Source: CALLPQ01 sp964421675 (lineage in GTDB: Bacteria; Pseudomonadota; Alphaproteobacteria; Caulobacterales; Parvularculaceae). From it: a stretch of DNA of 64,000 nt. The DNA lies in NCBI GenBank assembly GCA_964421675.1, contig CAYQXV010000009.1:18627-82626 (forward strand), read 5' to 3'. Each line of letters starts with the position of its first letter. Positions within the stretch are counted from its first letter, which is position 1. This document shows, piece after piece, positions 35,002 through 43,577 of the stretch. Made by a program: the position numbers and the translations under genes. The notes under the pieces were generated by a model. It saw only the letters and a program-made list of their open reading frames with translations, did no database searches and was not told where the DNA came from.

Positions 35002-36435
35002 ATGAGCAAACAAGGTCGTGTCAGCCAGGTGATTGGCGCTGTTGTGGATGTGACGTTTGACGGCGAATTGCCGGGCATTCTGAACGCATTGGAAACCGAA
35101 AATAACGGAAACCGTCTTGTTCTTGAGGTGGCCCAACATCTCGGACAAAATGCGGTTCGCACAATTGCGATGGACTCCACAGAGGGTCTGGTTCGCGGTG
35201 CGCCAGTAACTGATACCGGGACAGCCATCTCTGTGCCTGTGGGCGAGGGTACACTTGGCCGGATCATGAATGTGATCGGTGAGCCGGTTGATGATGCGGG
35301 CCCCATTCCTCATGAAACCACACGCGGTATTCACCAGGACGCTCCTCCGTTTGTGGAGCAGTCCACTGAGGCGGAAATTCTGGAAACCGGAATCAAGGTT
35401 GTTGACCTGCTTTGTCCTTACGCGAAGGGCGGTAAAATCGGCCTGTTTGGCGGCGCCGGTGTTGGTAAAACGGTTTTGATCATGGAATTGATCAACAATA
35501 TCGCCAAAGCGCATGGTGGGTACTCTGTATTTGCCGGTGTTGGAGAGCGTACCCGTGAAGGTAATGACCTGTACTGGGAAATGATCGAATCCAATGTGAA
35601 TGTTGATCCAGCTGCCAATGGCGGCAAAACAGAAGGCTCAAAAGCGGCCCTCGTTTATGGACAAATGAATGAGCCTCCCGGCGCGCGTGCCCGTGTTGCT
35701 CTTACTGGTCTGACCGTTGCGGAAGATTTCCGTGACAAAGGTCAGGATGTGTTGTTCTTCGTGGATAATATTTTCCGCTTTACTCAGGCCGGTTCTGAAG
35801 TGTCAGCGCTGCTTGGCCGTATTCCTTCTGCGGTGGGCTATCAGCCAACACTCGCAACGGATATGGGACAATTGCAAGAGCGTATTACGACAACAACAAA
35901 AGGGTCGATTACATCGGTTCAGGCGATTTATGTGCCGGCGGATGATTTGACAGACCCAGCGCCTGCGACATCATTCTCTCACTTGGATGCGACAACAGTG
36001 TTGAACCGGGCGATTTCAGAAAAAGGGATTTATCCAGCGGTTGACCCGCTTGATTCAACATCGCGGATTTTGGACCCACGGATTATTGGCGACGAGCATT
36101 ATGACGTTGCGCGTAAGGTTCAAAACATCCTCCAGCAATATAAATCATTGCAGGACATTATCGCGATTTTGGGTATGGATGAGCTTTCTGAAGAAGATAA
36201 GCTGATCGTTGCGCGTGCGCGTAAAGTGGAACGCTTCCTGTCTCAGCCATTCTTCGTGGCGGAAATCTTCACAGGCTCGCCCGGTAAACTTGTCTCTCTT
36301 GCCGATACAATCAAAGGCTTTAAAGGCCTGGTTGATGGTGATTATGATCACCTGCCAGAAGCGGCCTTCTATATGGTTGGCAATATGGATGAGGCGATGG
36401 AAAAAGCAGCGAAACTGGCAGCTGAGGCGGCGTAA
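35002..36435 (+). CDS. atpD: F1F0 ATP synthase subunit beta
   Basis: Catalytic subunit of F1. 477 residues. Walker A GGAGVGKTVLIMELI (about residues 152-166), catalytic-site GERTREGNDLYWEM, Walker B DVLFFVDNIFRF, and the ALLGRIPSAVGYQPTLATDMG signature are all intact, as is DELSEEDKLIVARARK near the C-terminus. AAGGAAG precedes ATG 35002. It is preceded by a 250-base spacer after the dioxygenase gene that must contain its promoter if the genes are separately transcribed. Followed by atpC after 6 bases. Confidence 0.98.
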   Translation: MSKQGRVSQVIGAVVDVTFDGELPGILNALETENNGNRLVLEVAQHLGQNAVRTIAMDSTEGLVRGAPVTDTGTAISVPVGEGTLGRIMNVIGEPVDDAGPIPHETTRGIHQDAPPFVEQSTEAEILETGIKVVDLLCPYAKGGKIGLFGGAGVGKTVLIMELINNIAKAHGGYSVFAGVGERTREGNDLYWEMIESNVNVDPAANGGKTEGSKAALVYGQMNEPPGARARVALTGLTVAEDFRDKGQDVLFFVDNIFRFTQAGSEVSALLGRIPSAVGYQPTLATDMGQLQERITTTTKGSITSVQAIYVPADDLTDPAPATSFSHLDATTVLNRAISEKGIYPAVDPLDSTSRILDPRIIGDEHYDVARKVQNILQQYKSLQDIIAILGMDELSEEDKLIVARARKVERFLSQPFFVAEIFTGSPGKLVSLADTIKGFKGLVDGDYDHLPEAAFYMVGNMDEAMEKAAKLAAEAA

Positions 36436-36441
36436 GACAGA

Positions 36442-36840
36442 ATGGCAGACAAACTCCATTTCTCTCTCGTCTCTCCGGAGCGTGCTCTTGTCTCTAAGGA
36501 TGTCGATAGCGTCGATATTCCGGGGGCGGAGGGCTGGATTGGCATCTTGCCAAACCATGCACCGTTTATGACAGTGTTGGCGCCCGGCGTGGTGGTGCTC
36601 AAAAATGGTTCTGAAGAAGAACGCATTTTTGTACGCGGCGGCTTTGCCGAAGTCACCCCGGACGGCCTTACAGTTCTTGCTGAAGAGGCTATTCCGGTCG
36701 CAGAATTAAGTAGCGGCGATATCACTGAGCGTTTGAAAAATGCGAAAGTTGATCTCGAAAATGCTGGCGACAATGTTGAAAAACGCATGACCGCTCAGCA
36801 ATCAATTGATCGCCTGCAAGAATTGCAAACAACGCTTTAG
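36442..36840 (+). CDS. atpC: F1F0 ATP synthase subunit epsilon
   Basis: Rotor subunit that can inhibit ATP hydrolysis. 132 residues. The N-terminal beta-sandwich is typical (LHFSLVSPERALVSKDVDSVDIPGAEGWIGILPNHAPFM), and a short helical C-terminus follows. It lies 6 bases after atpD and ends in a strong terminator. Confidence 0.96.
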   Translation: MADKLHFSLVSPERALVSKDVDSVDIPGAEGWIGILPNHAPFMTVLAPGVVVLKNGSEEERIFVRGGFAEVTPDGLTVLAEEAIPVAELSSGDITERLKNAKVDLENAGDNVEKRMTAQQSIDRLQELQTTL

Positions 36841-36862
36841 GATTATCTCTTAAGGCAGACAT

Positions 36863-36893
36863 AAAAAACGCCCGCTTGCCGGGCGTTTTTCTT
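36863..36893 (+). terminator. rho-independent terminator after atpC
   Basis: Stem AACGCCCG / CGGGCGTT with loop CTTGC (core 36867-36887), A-rich on the left and T-rich on the right. It would work in both directions and also serves the convergent lipoprotein gene. Confidence 0.9.
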
Positions 36894-36926
36894 TGCGTTG
36901 AGTTTTGTTGAAGTAACGCGTTTTGT

Positions 36927-38000
36927 CTATCGACGCAAAACGCTCGATGCACTTCCCGCAATTTCTGCTTGTTGCTGATCACGCTGTGTCACCGCAGCCT
37001 CTCTGACAAGCTCAAGATGGGTGCTGTAATATTCACCTGGCCCCGCCGCGAATACATAATCATGGTCGGAGACCAGCAATTTTGCACCAGCAAGAGATTT
37101 GTAAGGCGCGCGTGAATCTAGCGATCCGGGCGGCGTGCCAACCAGAACATTGCTAACCCCTAATGCGCCGGTCACGTCGCGGTGGCTGGAAATACCAAAT
37201 TGATCTTCAAACCAATCATTATAGGCATCTGCATCGGCATGGTTTTCCGCAAGAACCGTAGCGCCGCCGCCCGTCTCGTTGACATTTTGTGAAAATCCCC
37301 AATGGGGTTGAGGTTTGCGCACCGGATCTACACCGCAATCGCTTCGCTCTTTTCCATAGAGAGCATGGACTTTGGCTGCGCGCGGCGCATTCGTCAGACC
37401 AACGCCGTCACCGGCGATAATTGCGATGGTTTCAATACGCGCATGATTGTTTTTCTGAATATTCCAGACCACTTTTTTTTCTGATGACAAGACCAGATAA
37501 ACCGGCGTATCGGAACGAGTAACGATAACATTGACGAGGCTCATTTGGTCTTCGTTACTAAAGTCCAGCGCTGCGGGGTCATCAGCATTATCGCTGGTTT
37601 GTAATTTATTGGCGCGTTGATCAATATCAAGTTGATCGACTGTATAGATTGGCAAGAGCTGCGTGCCGCCGCCAACATGGACATGATGGACGGCCTGCCC
37701 ATTTTCTGGTTTTGGAAATTTGCAATAGGCATCCGGTAAGCCGCCAATTTCTACAGGTACATCGGTAACGAGCGCGCGTTGATAGCCAGAAAGTGCGCGC
37801 TGGGCCCAATGAAATTGATCTTTATCCTCAGAAGAGCGATGACGAACAGCAGCGTCATAATGGTGCACATATCCGCGAAGATGCAAAGAACGATCTTTGG
37901 TAGGGTTACCGCCGGGCAAGCGTTCCTTTTTTTCTGCGCATCCCGAGATGCACAAGAATGATAGAAAAAGGCTGGTAATTAATAAACGACGAGCGAGCAT
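36927..38000 (-). CDS. lipoprotein of unknown function
   Basis: Unrecognised protein of about 357 residues. The start is placed at ATG 38000, giving a lipoprotein signal (MLARRLLITSLFLSFLCISGC, lipobox ISGC). The mature part contains HHVHVGGGTQLLPIYTVD, VYLVLSSEKKVVWNIQ, VLVSD-like and GPGEYYSTHLEL segments but no family I can name. It lies about 107 bases downstream of the cytochrome c gene of the sulfite dehydrogenase, on the same strand, so it may be the last gene of that operon. No function is proposed. Confidence 0.75.
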   Translation of the reverse strand: MLARRLLITSLFLSFLCISGCAEKKERLPGGNPTKDRSLHLRGYVHHYDAAVRHRSSEDKDQFHWAQRALSGYQRALVTDVPVEIGGLPDAYCKFPKPENGQAVHHVHVGGGTQLLPIYTVDQLDIDQRANKLQTSDNADDPAALDFSNEDQMSLVNVIVTRSDTPVYLVLSSEKKVVWNIQKNNHARIETIAIIAGDGVGLTNAPRAAKVHALYGKERSDCGVDPVRKPQPHWGFSQNVNETGGGATVLAENHADADAYNDWFEDQFGISSHRDVTGALGVSNVLVGTPPGSLDSRAPYKSLAGAKLLVSDHDYVFAAGPGEYYSTHLELVREAAVTQRDQQQAEIAGSASSVLRR

Positions 38001-38107
38001 GTAAATGGTCTCCGATACCCCAGAGCGATCAATGAGGCGCCACACTACGTCTTTTGATACAAAGGACAGTTAACGAATTAGATGCGTTGGTTAACAAAAA
38101 CTTGCCG

Positions 38108-38638
38108 CTAACGGTTTGAAAAATGCGTGATCAGATACTCATATATCTGCCCGCGGGTTTCCTCATCAAGCTGTGCCATGCCCTGACTTTCGCTCATCCA
38201 GGTCAGCGTATAGGCCCAGCGGTCGGGGGTCATGCGTTGTTGCATGACGATTTCAAGCGAATGACAGCTACTGCACAATCCGGCAACGAGCTCTACCCCG
38301 TCGGTTCTGGGCAATCCCCAATAATCATCATTGGGGTCAAACTGTGAGGGAGTGCGCTGTGAATAATTGGGGCGCATATAAGGGGTGCGCGGATCAAAGG
38401 CGGGCGCATAATCTATCGATTGATTGGAGGTGGCTCCAGATTGCAAACCTGGGCGCGGCTCTAGTGAAGGTACCGCGACAGTTTGCACCGCTGTTGGATT
38501 TGCATGCTGTTCAGAAAGTGCCGCCCCGGAACGCCGCTGTGAATTTTCCCAATAGCCAAAAGCGATAAACATACTGGCGGCTAAAAAGAACGCCATGGCG
38601 ATTTTCGGCGGTACTGACGGTTGGTGATCAGACGACAT
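38108..38638 (-). CDS. sorB: membrane-anchored monohaem cytochrome c, likely sulfite dehydrogenase electron acceptor
   Basis: 176-residue c-type cytochrome. One N-terminal membrane anchor (about residues 12-29) leads through a Pro/Gln-rich linker to a short haem domain with C122-x2-C125-H126 (GLCSSCHS) and a following DRWAYTLTWMSESQGM that can supply the axial Met. The start overlaps the end of the molybdenum oxidoreductase gene by 11 bases, so the two are coupled. By analogy with SorAB and SoxCD-type systems it should take electrons from sulfite oxidation. The partner assignment is inferred from overlap; the symbol is provisional. Confidence 0.8.
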   Translation of the reverse strand: MSSDHQPSVPPKIAMAFFLAASMFIAFGYWENSQRRSGAALSEQHANPTAVQTVAVPSLEPRPGLQSGATSNQSIDYAPAFDPRTPYMRPNYSQRTPSQFDPNDDYWGLPRTDGVELVAGLCSSCHSLEIVMQQRMTPDRWAYTLTWMSESQGMAQLDEETRGQIYEYLITHFSNR

Positions 38639-39872
38639 AAAGCGCTATACGGTGCTGCATATTATTGAGATAGCCACGCGGGTTCCAGCCCGGTGGTCGC
38701 GGCGGTTGCATGACACCTGACGCCGTGCTTGCGCGCGCCCACACCTCATAATATCCAGTCTCTTGCGGATTAATCGATGCGCGCCAGCGTTGCCATGCAT
38801 ATTTATTTCTGGGCGCTGATAAGTCTGCCCGCCGCCAGCTTGCGCCAAAATCGTAGGAAATGTCGACACGGGATATGGCCTCTTCGCCAGCCCAGGCACT
38901 GCCGCGAATTTCTATTGACTGACCAGCGGAGACCCGGTGGTTGGTGTTTGGCGCGGTGATTAGCGATTTGACCGGCATCGCCTCAATAATTTTCATATCG
39001 GATTCCGGCACCTGTTCACCCGGTGCCACCGGGTTTTTAGGCACACGGTAGGAATAGCCGGTCATTTTAGGGCCGTCATGCACTTGGTCGCGCAGCGTGA
39101 TCTTAGTGAGCCATTTTTGCGAACATGACCCCGGCCAGCCCGGAACAACCAGACGCAATGGATGTCCATTGTCCGCTGGCATGTCCTGTCCATTGATTGC
39201 AAATGCGATAAGCGTGTGTGGGTCCAGTGCTTTTTCAATCGGTACGCCGCGCGATATAACAACTTTTTCACGGTCGCCGGACAAATGCTGATCGCCCCCA
39301 TAATGTGCCGTGTAAATTGCCTGGGCGCGAACACCGGCGCGGTTAAGCACATCGCGCAATCTGACACCGCTCCACAAGGGGCATCCAACAGCGCCAAAGC
39401 TCCATTGATTGCCCGAAACACCGGGCGCAAAAAAGGCGCGCCCATTGCCTCCGCATTCCAGTTGCAGCTGCAATTGCACCGTTTCAAATTCAGACTTCAA
39501 CGCCTCTAAGGTGAGCGAAAGGGGTGTGTCCACCAGACCGTTAATCGTCAGTGTCCAATCTTTCACATCAATGTCGGTGAGGGCAGGAGGAATGCCATTA
39601 TTGCGAACAAACAACCGATGGGCCGGGGTAATATCATCATCGAGCAAATGCGCCGGTGTTTCCATATTTAACGGGCGCTCGCCAAGCACACGCAAGCCCG
39701 GCTTATTCAATTGGCCGGTTTGGGCGAGCGCGGCGGGAATAAACCCATCAGGGATAAAGCGCGCAAACGGAACCGGCATGCCGAGGCTAGCTGCCAGACT
39801 AACGCCAAAGCCTGCCCCTAAAACACCGCGCCGGTTAAGTTTGGTATCATGAGGTACGGGGCGTTTGGTCAT
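38628..39872 (-). CDS. sorA: molybdenum-dependent sulfite dehydrogenase, catalytic subunit
   Basis: Sulfite-oxidase family (SoxC/SorA-like) periplasmic enzyme of 414 residues that oxidises sulfite to sulfate. A twin-arginine signal (LNRRGVLGAGFG, residues 12-23) indicates export of the folded cofactor-loaded protein. The molybdopterin domain has the Mo-ligand Cys about 140 in LQLECGGNGRAFF and GAVGCPLWSGVRLRDVLNRAG; the C-terminal Ig-like dimerisation domain is about residues 290-405 (VDISYDFGASWRRADLS, YEVWARASTASG). It lies 26 bases after the slcC-like gene. In this operon its substrate would be the sulfite released by SuyAB. Confidence 0.88.
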   Translation of the reverse strand: MTKRPVPHDTKLNRRGVLGAGFGVSLAASLGMPVPFARFIPDGFIPAALAQTGQLNKPGLRVLGERPLNMETPAHLLDDDITPAHRLFVRNNGIPPALTDIDVKDWTLTINGLVDTPLSLTLEALKSEFETVQLQLQLECGGNGRAFFAPGVSGNQWSFGAVGCPLWSGVRLRDVLNRAGVRAQAIYTAHYGGDQHLSGDREKVVISRGVPIEKALDPHTLIAFAINGQDMPADNGHPLRLVVPGWPGSCSQKWLTKITLRDQVHDGPKMTGYSYRVPKNPVAPGEQVPESDMKIIEAMPVKSLITAPNTNHRVSAGQSIEIRGSAWAGEEAISRVDISYDFGASWRRADLSAPRNKYAWQRWRASINPQETGYYEVWARASTASGVMQPPRPPGWNPRGYLNNMQHRIALYVV

Positions 39873-39898
39873 GCTGATTATCAGGGCCGTGGGTTCGA

Positions 39899-40825
39899 TT
39901 AAGCGGTCAAATATTTTAAAACATTCTCTACGGTCAGCTGACTGACCCGAATATTTGATTCCTTTGTGACACCGGCAATATGCGGCGTCAAAATGAAATT
40001 TGAAAGGCCCTGAAATTTATTTCCATCATTGGCTGATAGGGGTTCGTTTTCAAATACATCAAGAGCCGCGCCGCCCAAATGGCCCGACCGCAACCCTTCA
40101 CACAAGGCGTTTTCATCGACAATGCCCCCGCGTGCTGCATTGATCACGATTGTCCCCGGTTTCATTGCTTTTATAGCCGCTGCATTAATCAGATGCTTTG
40201 TTTGATCCGTTAACGGCGTATGTAAGGAAACTATATCGGCACGCGCATAAAGCGTTTCCAGAGAAACATTGCCAGTTTGCGTCCAATGTGGGTCATCTGA
40301 AGGCAGGAACGGATCATAGGCGATCACCTCCATCCCCAGCGCGCGGGCGCGCCGGGCTGTCTCGCGCGCAATGTTTCCATAGCCAACAAGCCCTAATGTC
40401 TTACCGCATATTTCCTGGCCAATAAGCTGACTGCGCGGCCAATGTCCCGCGGCGACATTGTCGCTGGACGAATAAGCACCGCGCAGCAATGACAAAGCCG
40501 CCGTGATGACATATTCCGCAACGCTTAAATCATTGGCACCGGTAGCCGGGCATACTGTTATGCCGCGGGCCTTGCAGGCATCAAGGTCAATATTATCGAG
40601 ACCAACACCCAAGCGCCCGACCACGATAAGGTTTGGTGCCTTTTCAAGCAGGCTTGCATTCACTTGTGTCCGGTTGCGCACAATAAGTGCGCGCGCAGAC
40701 CCAAGCTGTGCATATAATGCCGCTGTGTCATCAACGAGAGTTGAGTCATAGACAAAATCACGGTTCGCAAAGCCTTCGTGAACAGATTGTTCATCCATAA
40801 ATTCGCTGATTACAATATCTGTCAT
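39899..40825 (-). CDS. slcC: 2-hydroxyacid dehydrogenase, probable (S)-sulfolactate dehydrogenase
   Basis: NAD-dependent D-isomer-specific 2-hydroxyacid dehydrogenase of 308 residues. The Rossmann motif is LGLVGYGNIARETARRA (about residues 146-162), and the catalytic residues are Arg in NAARGGIVDE, Glu, and His in LTPHIAGVTKES. In Chromohalobacter, SlcC oxidises (S)-sulfolactate to sulfopyruvate and ComC reduces it to (R)-sulfolactate, the only isomer SuyAB accepts. This gene lies beside comC-like and suyAB genes, so the same role is likely. From sequence alone it could be another hydroxyacid dehydrogenase. Confidence 0.8.
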   Translation of the reverse strand: MTDIVISEFMDEQSVHEGFANRDFVYDSTLVDDTAALYAQLGSARALIVRNRTQVNASLLEKAPNLIVVGRLGVGLDNIDLDACKARGITVCPATGANDLSVAEYVITAALSLLRGAYSSSDNVAAGHWPRSQLIGQEICGKTLGLVGYGNIARETARRARALGMEVIAYDPFLPSDDPHWTQTGNVSLETLYARADIVSLHTPLTDQTKHLINAAAIKAMKPGTIVINAARGGIVDENALCEGLRSGHLGGAALDVFENEPLSANDGNKFQGLSNFILTPHIAGVTKESNIRVSQLTVENVLKYLTA

Positions 40826-40842
40826 AAAGTGCCCGTCATCGG

Positions 40843-41865
40843 TCAGGAAGCAAGTTTATTGAGCGCATCATAAAGATCTTGGGTGAGAATAATACCATCT
40901 TTGTGGGAACTATCACGATGTTTTAATCGGCTAATACCCGGCTGGCGTGCCCCTTCTGCGTTATTAATGGCACCGAGTAAGGTTAGCATACGCTCGTCAA
41001 AAGTACCGCCTGAAATTCGCGCGGGATCAATCGCGATCAGTGCGTGGCCAATATCGGGTGGTTCGCCCTCGGCGGTAAAAAATGAATCGGCCTCAAAGCC
41101 AAAGTGACTCCCGGTCAATGCGGCGGCCAATATTTCAATCATGATGGCAAGCGCCGCGCCCTTGGCATTGCCCATCGGCAATAAAGATCCGGCCAGCGCT
41201 GCACTGGGGTCAGTTGTGTCATTGCCAGCTGAATCCATGGCCCAGCCCGGCGGAATGGAGGTGCCCTCATTTTGCGCCCGTACGATTTTAGCGCGCGCGC
41301 CAATCGAAAGCGCCATATCAATGACCAGCGGCGGCCCGCTGGGCACGGGCGCGGCAAAAGCGATGGGATTGGTTCCCAGTGCCGCCTCGGTGCTGCCCCA
41401 AAAGGCTATGGCCTTTGGTGAATTTGCAAATACCAACCCAATCAATCCGCGCTCGGCCAAGCGTTCGGCATGATATCCCGCCTGCCCAAAATGATGGCCA
41501 TGGGCAATGCTTGCCATGGCAATCCCAAATTTAGGCGCGCGCTCGGCCAGGGCTTCAATCGCAATATTTAACGCGGGGTAAGAAAGGCCATATCCTGCAT
41601 CAATGGTAATTGTAGAGCCGCTAATCTCATTGGTAATTGGCTGGGCCGATCCGTTTGCTTTGCCGCTTTGTAATTGCGCACAATAAGAGGTGAGCCTTGC
41701 GAGCCCGTGACCAACTTGGCCATCGGCCTGCGCTGCGACTAAAGCGTCGGCCGTTGCGATTGCCATTGGCTCTATCGCACCGGCATTGCGCAGGCAGCAT
41801 TGGGCTAAACCCCTTGCCTCGTCCAAGCTTAGACGCACATTCATTTGCGATTGACCCTTAGTCAT
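40843..41865 (-). CDS. comC: malate/L-lactate dehydrogenase family, probable (R)-sulfolactate dehydrogenase
   Basis: NAD(P)-dependent Ldh2-family oxidoreductase of 340 residues. Family marks are ADGQVGHGLARLTSYCAQL, the active-site His region MASIAHGHHFGQAGYHAERLAERG, and NSPKAIAFWGS...LGTNPIAFAAP. ComC in sulfolactate degraders belongs to this family and reduces sulfopyruvate to (R)-sulfolactate. An internal ATG at 41844 with AAGGG upstream is an alternative start. It lies between suyB and the slcC-like gene, 17 bases before the latter. Confidence 0.82.
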   Translation of the reverse strand: MTKGQSQMNVRLSLDEARGLAQCCLRNAGAIEPMAIATADALVAAQADGQVGHGLARLTSYCAQLQSGKANGSAQPITNEISGSTITIDAGYGLSYPALNIAIEALAERAPKFGIAMASIAHGHHFGQAGYHAERLAERGLIGLVFANSPKAIAFWGSTEAALGTNPIAFAAPVPSGPPLVIDMALSIGARAKIVRAQNEGTSIPPGWAMDSAGNDTTDPSAALAGSLLPMGNAKGAALAIMIEILAAALTGSHFGFEADSFFTAEGEPPDIGHALIAIDPARISGGTFDERMLTLLGAINNAEGARQPGISRLKHRDSSHKDGIILTQDLYDALNKLAS

Positions 41866-41932
41866 GGTTCAGTTTAAATCCGCCATAGATAAGCGCATAT
41901 TGCATCGGGTTTTAAAAATGTCCGTTTGCTGA

Positions 41933-43105
41933 TTAAGCGCTTCGGTACAATTTGGTCATGACAAATTCCCGGTGACCAAGCGCTTCTGCGGCGGTCGTCC
42001 GGCCATTTGCGGTTCGAACAACCATATCGATTAATGCATCACCAGATTGATCCATGGTCAGCTCACGGCGCAATAAGCCAGAAACATCAAGGTCAATATG
42101 TTCACCCATGGTGCGCACCGTGCGCGGGTTTGCGGTCAATTTGATCACGGGAATGATGGGGTGACCAATAATATTGCCTTGACCGGTTGGAAATGTGTGT
42201 ACCGAAAACCCAGCCGCCGCCATCAGGGTTACACATTCAGCCGCAGCTGATGATGAATCCATAAAATACATGCCGGGACCTTTGTCAGGCGCTTCGGCGG
42301 GACCAAGGGCATCAATATATTTTGTTTCGCGGCCAATCTTCTCGAGATTGCCCATGGCTTTTTCTTCAATTGTGGTGAGGCCGCCTTCAATATTACCTTT
42401 TGTAGGCTGGCTATCAGACAGATCTGAGGTTTTAAAAGGCTCAATGACTTCGTCTTGATAGGCTTGAAAAATTTTCAAAAATTTCTCACCGGCTTCTGCG
42501 GTTGCGCCGCGGGCTTTGCATAAATGCTCCGCGCCGGTTAGCTCGGACGTTTCGCCAAAGACGCCGTAAATGCCTTTCGGTATGAGTTTGTCGTACATGT
42601 TGCCGACTGTTGGGTTTGCACCGCACCCGGACGTTGTGTCGGACTCGCCGCATTTTGTTGACACCCATAGATCAGAAATCGGGCAAGGTTCGCGCTGTAA
42701 TTCGGAGGCCCAATGCAGATAGTCTTTGGCTTGGCGCGACGCGCTCGCAATGGTGGCAATATCGCCATTTTGTTCAATAGAAAATCCGGTCACAGGTTTT
42801 CCCGTTGCGGCAATGCCTTGCACAACTTTGTTGGTCCAGCCCGGTTCAATACCGATAACGACACAAGCGGCCACATTCGGGTTAGCGCCCGTCCCGATAA
42901 TGGTTTCGAAAAACAGATCGAGATCTTCACCAAATTGCAGCCGGCCATAGGCATGCGGGAGAGCAAGCGTGCCTTTAATATTATTGGCAACCGCTTCGGC
43001 GGCCGCGTTGGAAATGTCATCAACCGGCAAAATCACAACATGGTTGCGCACGCCGACACGGCCATTTTCTCTGCGATATCCCAAAAAGCCATCAGGATTT
43101 GTCAT
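41933..43105 (-). CDS. suyB: (2R)-sulfolactate sulfo-lyase subunit beta
   Basis: Large subunit of the lyase that cleaves (R)-sulfolactate to pyruvate and sulfite. It is a UxaA/altronate-dehydratase C-terminal family protein of 390 residues. It opens with the family signature GYRRENGRVGVRNHVVILP. Cysteines in VSTKCGESDTTSGCGANPTVG (about residues 149-169) and SSAAAECVTLMAAAG fit the iron-dependent dehydratase core. The adjacent SAF-domain subunit starts just upstream. The absence of uronate genes and the presence of sulfonate genes favour SuyB over altronate dehydratase. Confidence 0.88.
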   Translation of the reverse strand: MTNPDGFLGYRRENGRVGVRNHVVILPVDDISNAAAEAVANNIKGTLALPHAYGRLQFGEDLDLFFETIIGTGANPNVAACVVIGIEPGWTNKVVQGIAATGKPVTGFSIEQNGDIATIASASRQAKDYLHWASELQREPCPISDLWVSTKCGESDTTSGCGANPTVGNMYDKLIPKGIYGVFGETSELTGAEHLCKARGATAEAGEKFLKIFQAYQDEVIEPFKTSDLSDSQPTKGNIEGGLTTIEEKAMGNLEKIGRETKYIDALGPAEAPDKGPGMYFMDSSSAAAECVTLMAAAGFSVHTFPTGQGNIIGHPIIPVIKLTANPRTVRTMGEHIDLDVSGLLRRELTMDQSGDALIDMVVRTANGRTTAAEALGHREFVMTKLYRSA

Positions 43106-43116
43106 GCGCTTTCTCC

Positions 43117-43404
43117 TTACCAGCGTTTTGTTTTTAGATTGTGGACATGAACATGGGTGCCCTTTGCCGCGGGCTTGACCATGTGGCCAATATCCTCACC
43201 ATATTTTATGATGGTTTCGTCGACACCAAGATCGGTGAGCGCAATTTTGTGCCCGATCGGCACATCTTGTTCTGCGCGCAGGCGAAAGTCGCTATCGTCT
43301 TCGGTGACAACGCACAACATTTCCGTCCCGGCGGTCAGACCCTCAATGACGACAACGCCGACATTGTCCTCTCGGCTGTGCACAAGCAGATGGGGTATGG
43401 TCAT
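43117..43404 (-). CDS. suyA: (2R)-sulfolactate sulfo-lyase subunit alpha
   Basis: Small SAF-domain subunit of about 95 residues. Start ATG 43404 has AGGAAAG upstream. The family core VVVIEGLTAGTEMLCVV, then VPIGHKIALTDLGVDETIIKYGEDIGHMVKPAAKGTHVHVHNL, matches the N-terminal domain of UxaA-type dehydratases that exists as a separate subunit in SuyA. It lies 11 bases before suyB and is the first gene of the leftward operon suyA-suyB-comC-slcC-sorA-sorB. Confidence 0.88.
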   Translation of the reverse strand: MTIPHLLVHSREDNVGVVVIEGLTAGTEMLCVVTEDDSDFRLRAEQDVPIGHKIALTDLGVDETIIKYGEDIGHMVKPAAKGTHVHVHNLKTKRW

Positions 43405-43508
43405 GGCTCTGATCTTTCCTGCGTTTTGCAATTGTCTTCAGTGCATCAGCGACCCTGTTGAATTGAGGGCGCGGGTACTGTAAGTTTCTGCTTCACTCAT
43501 TACTCTTA

Positions 43509-43524
43509 TATATGATAGAATACA
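43509..43524 (+). promoter_or_regulatory. candidate GntR-regulon operator, gntR/suyA intergenic
   Basis: TATATGATAGAATACA. It matches the motif TATAWGAYAKAWKAYA shared with sites upstream of the aldehyde dehydrogenase and the TonB receptor. It lies between the divergent suyA and gntR starts, where it could control both arms. Confidence 0.5.
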
Positions 43525-43577
43525 ACTAACAATGGATGCGAGTTTGACGGAATTTTGCAACTCGTTGATAAAACCTT

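Noticed and set aside
41933..43404. Altronate dehydratase (UxaA) for galacturonate use
   Set aside because: UxaA-family similarity is real, but the split SAF subunit, neighbouring sulfolactate-type dehydrogenases and sulfite dehydrogenase, and absence of uronate genes favour SuyAB.
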